In this document: positions 61,970 to 64,000 of the stretch, in pieces | Layout: each line of letters begins with the position of its first letter | Position numbering within the stretch: the stretch's first letter is position 1 | Source: Channallabes apus | Lineage: Eukaryota > Chordata > Actinopteri > Siluriformes > Clariidae | Length of the DNA: 64,000 nucleotides | NCBI GenBank assembly: GCA_030522415.1 | Contig: CM060108.1 | Coordinates: forward strand, 35,398,756 to 35,462,755 | Direction: 5' to 3' | Position numbers and translations under genes: made by a program | Notes under the pieces: generated by a model | The model's input: the letters and a program-made list of their open reading frames with translations, nothing else | Database searches by the model: none | What the model was told of the DNA's origin: nothing

Positions 61970-62030
<61 letters not shown>
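61970..62030. repeat. (GT)n microsatellite
   Basis: About 30 GT units. The flank at 61815-61930 resembles a worn SINE head. Confidence 0.95.
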
Positions 62031-62032
<2 letters not shown>

Positions 62033-62279
62033 GGAGGGTGGGTGCATGGTCCCTTATGATGGATTGGTGGAATCTCATCATGATAATATCCCTGCATCAT
62101 GTTCCTGGCATACACTCCGGAACCCACACAACCCTGCCCAGGAAAAAGCGTTTACTGAAGATGATTGAATTTAAACAGCATGAACATGACTTAATAGCAG
62201 ATTTGCTTGAATACTGTGTAGAAGCTGCTCCTGAATAAGACACTGGTTCTTTGTAGGCTATTGTGTGAATCATGCATGT

Positions 62280-62310
62280 ATCATGTGTGCATATTATATG
62301 CACACATGAT
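62280..62310. repeat. 31-nt perfect palindrome
   Basis: Arms atcatgtgtgcatat and its exact complement around a single T. Confidence 0.9.
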
Positions 62311-62544
62311 ATCTATTTAACTATTTAACTATGGTGCATATGTTTATAGTTAAACATACAGTATGACCTTGATTAAATTTTGTTCACATTTAATATTAAA
62401 TCTCAGGTCACTGATGTATGTATGTGTATAGTGCAGTATGAGACTAGGATTCCTGTACAATAACCTGAAAGCTTCATACCCAACCATGCAACCGATGAGA
62501 CCAATGGTGACCATTGTATTTATTCCTCTTTTTACAACCATGGT

Positions 62545-62735
62545 AGGACTTTCATACACACTTTCACACACTATGGGCAATTCGGAAACGCCAATAAGCC
62601 TATACTGCATGTCTTCGGGCTGTGGAAGGAAACTGGAGTATCCAGAGAAAAAAAAAATCCACCAAGCACGGGGAGAACATGCAAACTCCATGCACACTGA
62701 CCGCAAGGCAGGAACTGAACTTGAACACCCTGGAG
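62545..62735 (-). repeat. partial tRNA-derived SINE
   Basis: Body and head of the same family (accaagcacggggagaacat, aactccatgcacac). The tail part is missing and there is a poly-A expansion inside. Confidence 0.78.
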
Positions 62736-63269
62736 GTGCTTTTGCACTGAGAGCAAAACACACGCTATCTCTCAGTTGTCTGAATGTGATAGACACAAAT
62801 CTAGTCTCAGTTCAGCCAAGACATGCAATGACATGTTTTCTTTTTCACCCATTAGACAGTTTCTCATTGTGGTTAAAAGGGTTTAATAAGGGAAGCTGCT
62901 CCTCTAACACTTCTCCATGTGACGTTCATTCTTGTGCAGTTTTATTTTCTTTCATAAATGCAAAAAAGGTGCATTATGATGTTTGATGGCACTGTTTCAC
63001 TGTACCATCAAACAACATGTTGATTAGTAATAGCATCAATCTGTGCCATCGCATACACTTTTTGAAGGTACTTGCAGAGGATTTTCTTTGAAGTGGTGAA
63101 GCAGATGTGTAGATCATAGTGGCACTTCTATTTTACCCCATGCAAACACGTGGGTTAGACTGCACAAAATGAAGACGTGCATTAAAATACAAACATTCCT
63201 AAGAATTAAACTTTGCTGTAATCATAACCATCTCTCTCTCTCACTCTCTCTCTCTCTCTACCCCTCCCA

Positions 63270-63319
63270 TTAGTTTCAAATCCGATCCGAGGCTATGCGT
63301 GCGCGCCCGCGCCTGTCTG

Positions 63320-63350
<31 letters not shown>

Positions 63351-63511
63351 CGAAGATTTTCACACTGTCCATCAGCGCGGCCGCGCGCGCAGCCTCACGA
63401 GCGACCGAGAGCAACACAGAGCGCGAGCGCGAGCCACGGCGCGGGTAAACGCTACACGCCGAAGGTAAACGCAAAGCGGTGTGACCCGATGTTTTCCTTC
63501 TTCCTCTAAAC

Positions 63512-63542
<31 letters not shown>

Positions 63543-64000
63543 CTGTGCACGCGCGATTCCGCGTAATCCGCCTCGCCAGTGCATATTGTCGTGTTGTTGA
63601 TGTTTGCGCTGTGAGATCGACACTGAACGTCGTGCGCGAGCCTCTGATCCAGTCGGCAGACGTGAAAGCGGATGCTGAGTCAGAGAGATGCTTTAGACAA
63701 CAATGTGCAGTGTGTACACACACTCACTCACACTCACACATACGTACGCGAGACATTTATTTATTTATTTTTTAATACAAAAAAATTGCAGGAGCATTGA
63801 ATAACGCGCGCGCGATCGCATCTGGTGTGCCATGTGCTGATTAAAGCTCACGGGGGGAGAATCCGCGCCGGTCAGACACGCTGCTGGTTCACCGTGTAGG
63901 AGTGAAGGACTGCTGTAGGACTGCTGACGTGACAGCGTTATTACACGCATTATTATGAAACGCGTGTGTATCGGGATCAGAGCGGTGGTGTACAGCGCGC
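63270..64000 (+). promoter_or_regulatory. CpG-rich edge, possible promoter and 5' exon of the next gene
   Basis: CG-dense stretch (cgcgcccgcgcctg, gcgcggccgcgcgcgcagcc, gcgcgagcgcgagccacggc). A donor-like gaag|gtaaac occurs at 63464/63465. A frame opens with ATG at 63955 and stays open to the window edge, too short to identify. CT and GT tracts lie at 63319-63341 and 63511-63534. Confidence 0.4.

Noticed and set aside
62438..62986. 182-codon frame with a Cys-rich look
   Set aside because: Its middle is an antisense SINE; no coherent domain.

Overview
This is a teleost fish nuclear DNA window. It has spliced vertebrate genes, AT-rich introns, very many (GT)n, (CT)n and (AAT)n microsatellites, tRNA-derived fish SINEs, LINE tails and several generations of Tc1/mariner transposons. 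An otophysan, perhaps a catfish, is my best guess from the repeat mix, but no single sequence proves it.

Two protein-coding host genes are recognisable. wasf3 (WAVE3) lies on the + strand with eight coding exons between 7600 and 20526. They splice in phase to a 500-residue protein with an N-terminal WAVE homology domain, a basic segment, a proline-rich region and a C-terminal WH2-central-acidic module. gpr12, a class A receptor of the GPR3/6/12 group, lies on the - strand with its coding part in one exon at 38355-39353. A CpG-rich promoter with a CRE lies near 40.3 kb. The two genes converge, as WASF3 and GPR12 do in human 13q12. WAVE3 drives Arp2/3 actin branching and GPR12 raises cAMP; nothing in the window shows that they act together.

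Layout: 1-7.5 kb holds decayed LINE and Tc1 pieces and an intact Tc1 transposon (5743-7358, - strand). 7.6-22.8 kb is wasf3 with its probable 3' UTR; intron 4 carries a second intact Tc1 copy (16616-18235, + strand). 23.0-24.8 kb is a non-autonomous DNA element built around a long inverted repeat. 25-32.3 kb is a transposon graveyard that includes a third, dead copy of the same Tc1 family (27589-29180). 32-38 kb is quiet intergenic or gpr12 3' sequence. 38.3-40.4 kb is gpr12 and its promoter. 40.5-41.2 kb is an (ATT)n repeat cluster. 41.2-63.2 kb has no recognisable gene: it holds SINEs (one nested inside another), Tc1 and LINE remnants, microsatellites and a few high-complexity stretches that may be conserved non-coding elements. 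Two CpG/CRE-rich stretches (56.26-56.42 kb and 63.27-64.0 kb) look like promoters of unidentified transcripts.

Most interesting observations: an in-phase 87-nt candidate cassette exon in wasf3 intron 4 beside a long (GT)n tract; a wasf3 donor site that is the first GT of a microsatellite, with a stronger in-exon donor upstream; the 250-bp-arm palindrome with a CRE in its loop; and two near-identical coding-intact Tc1 copies in opposite orientations around wasf3 exons 1-4. I found no clear novel multi-gene system.
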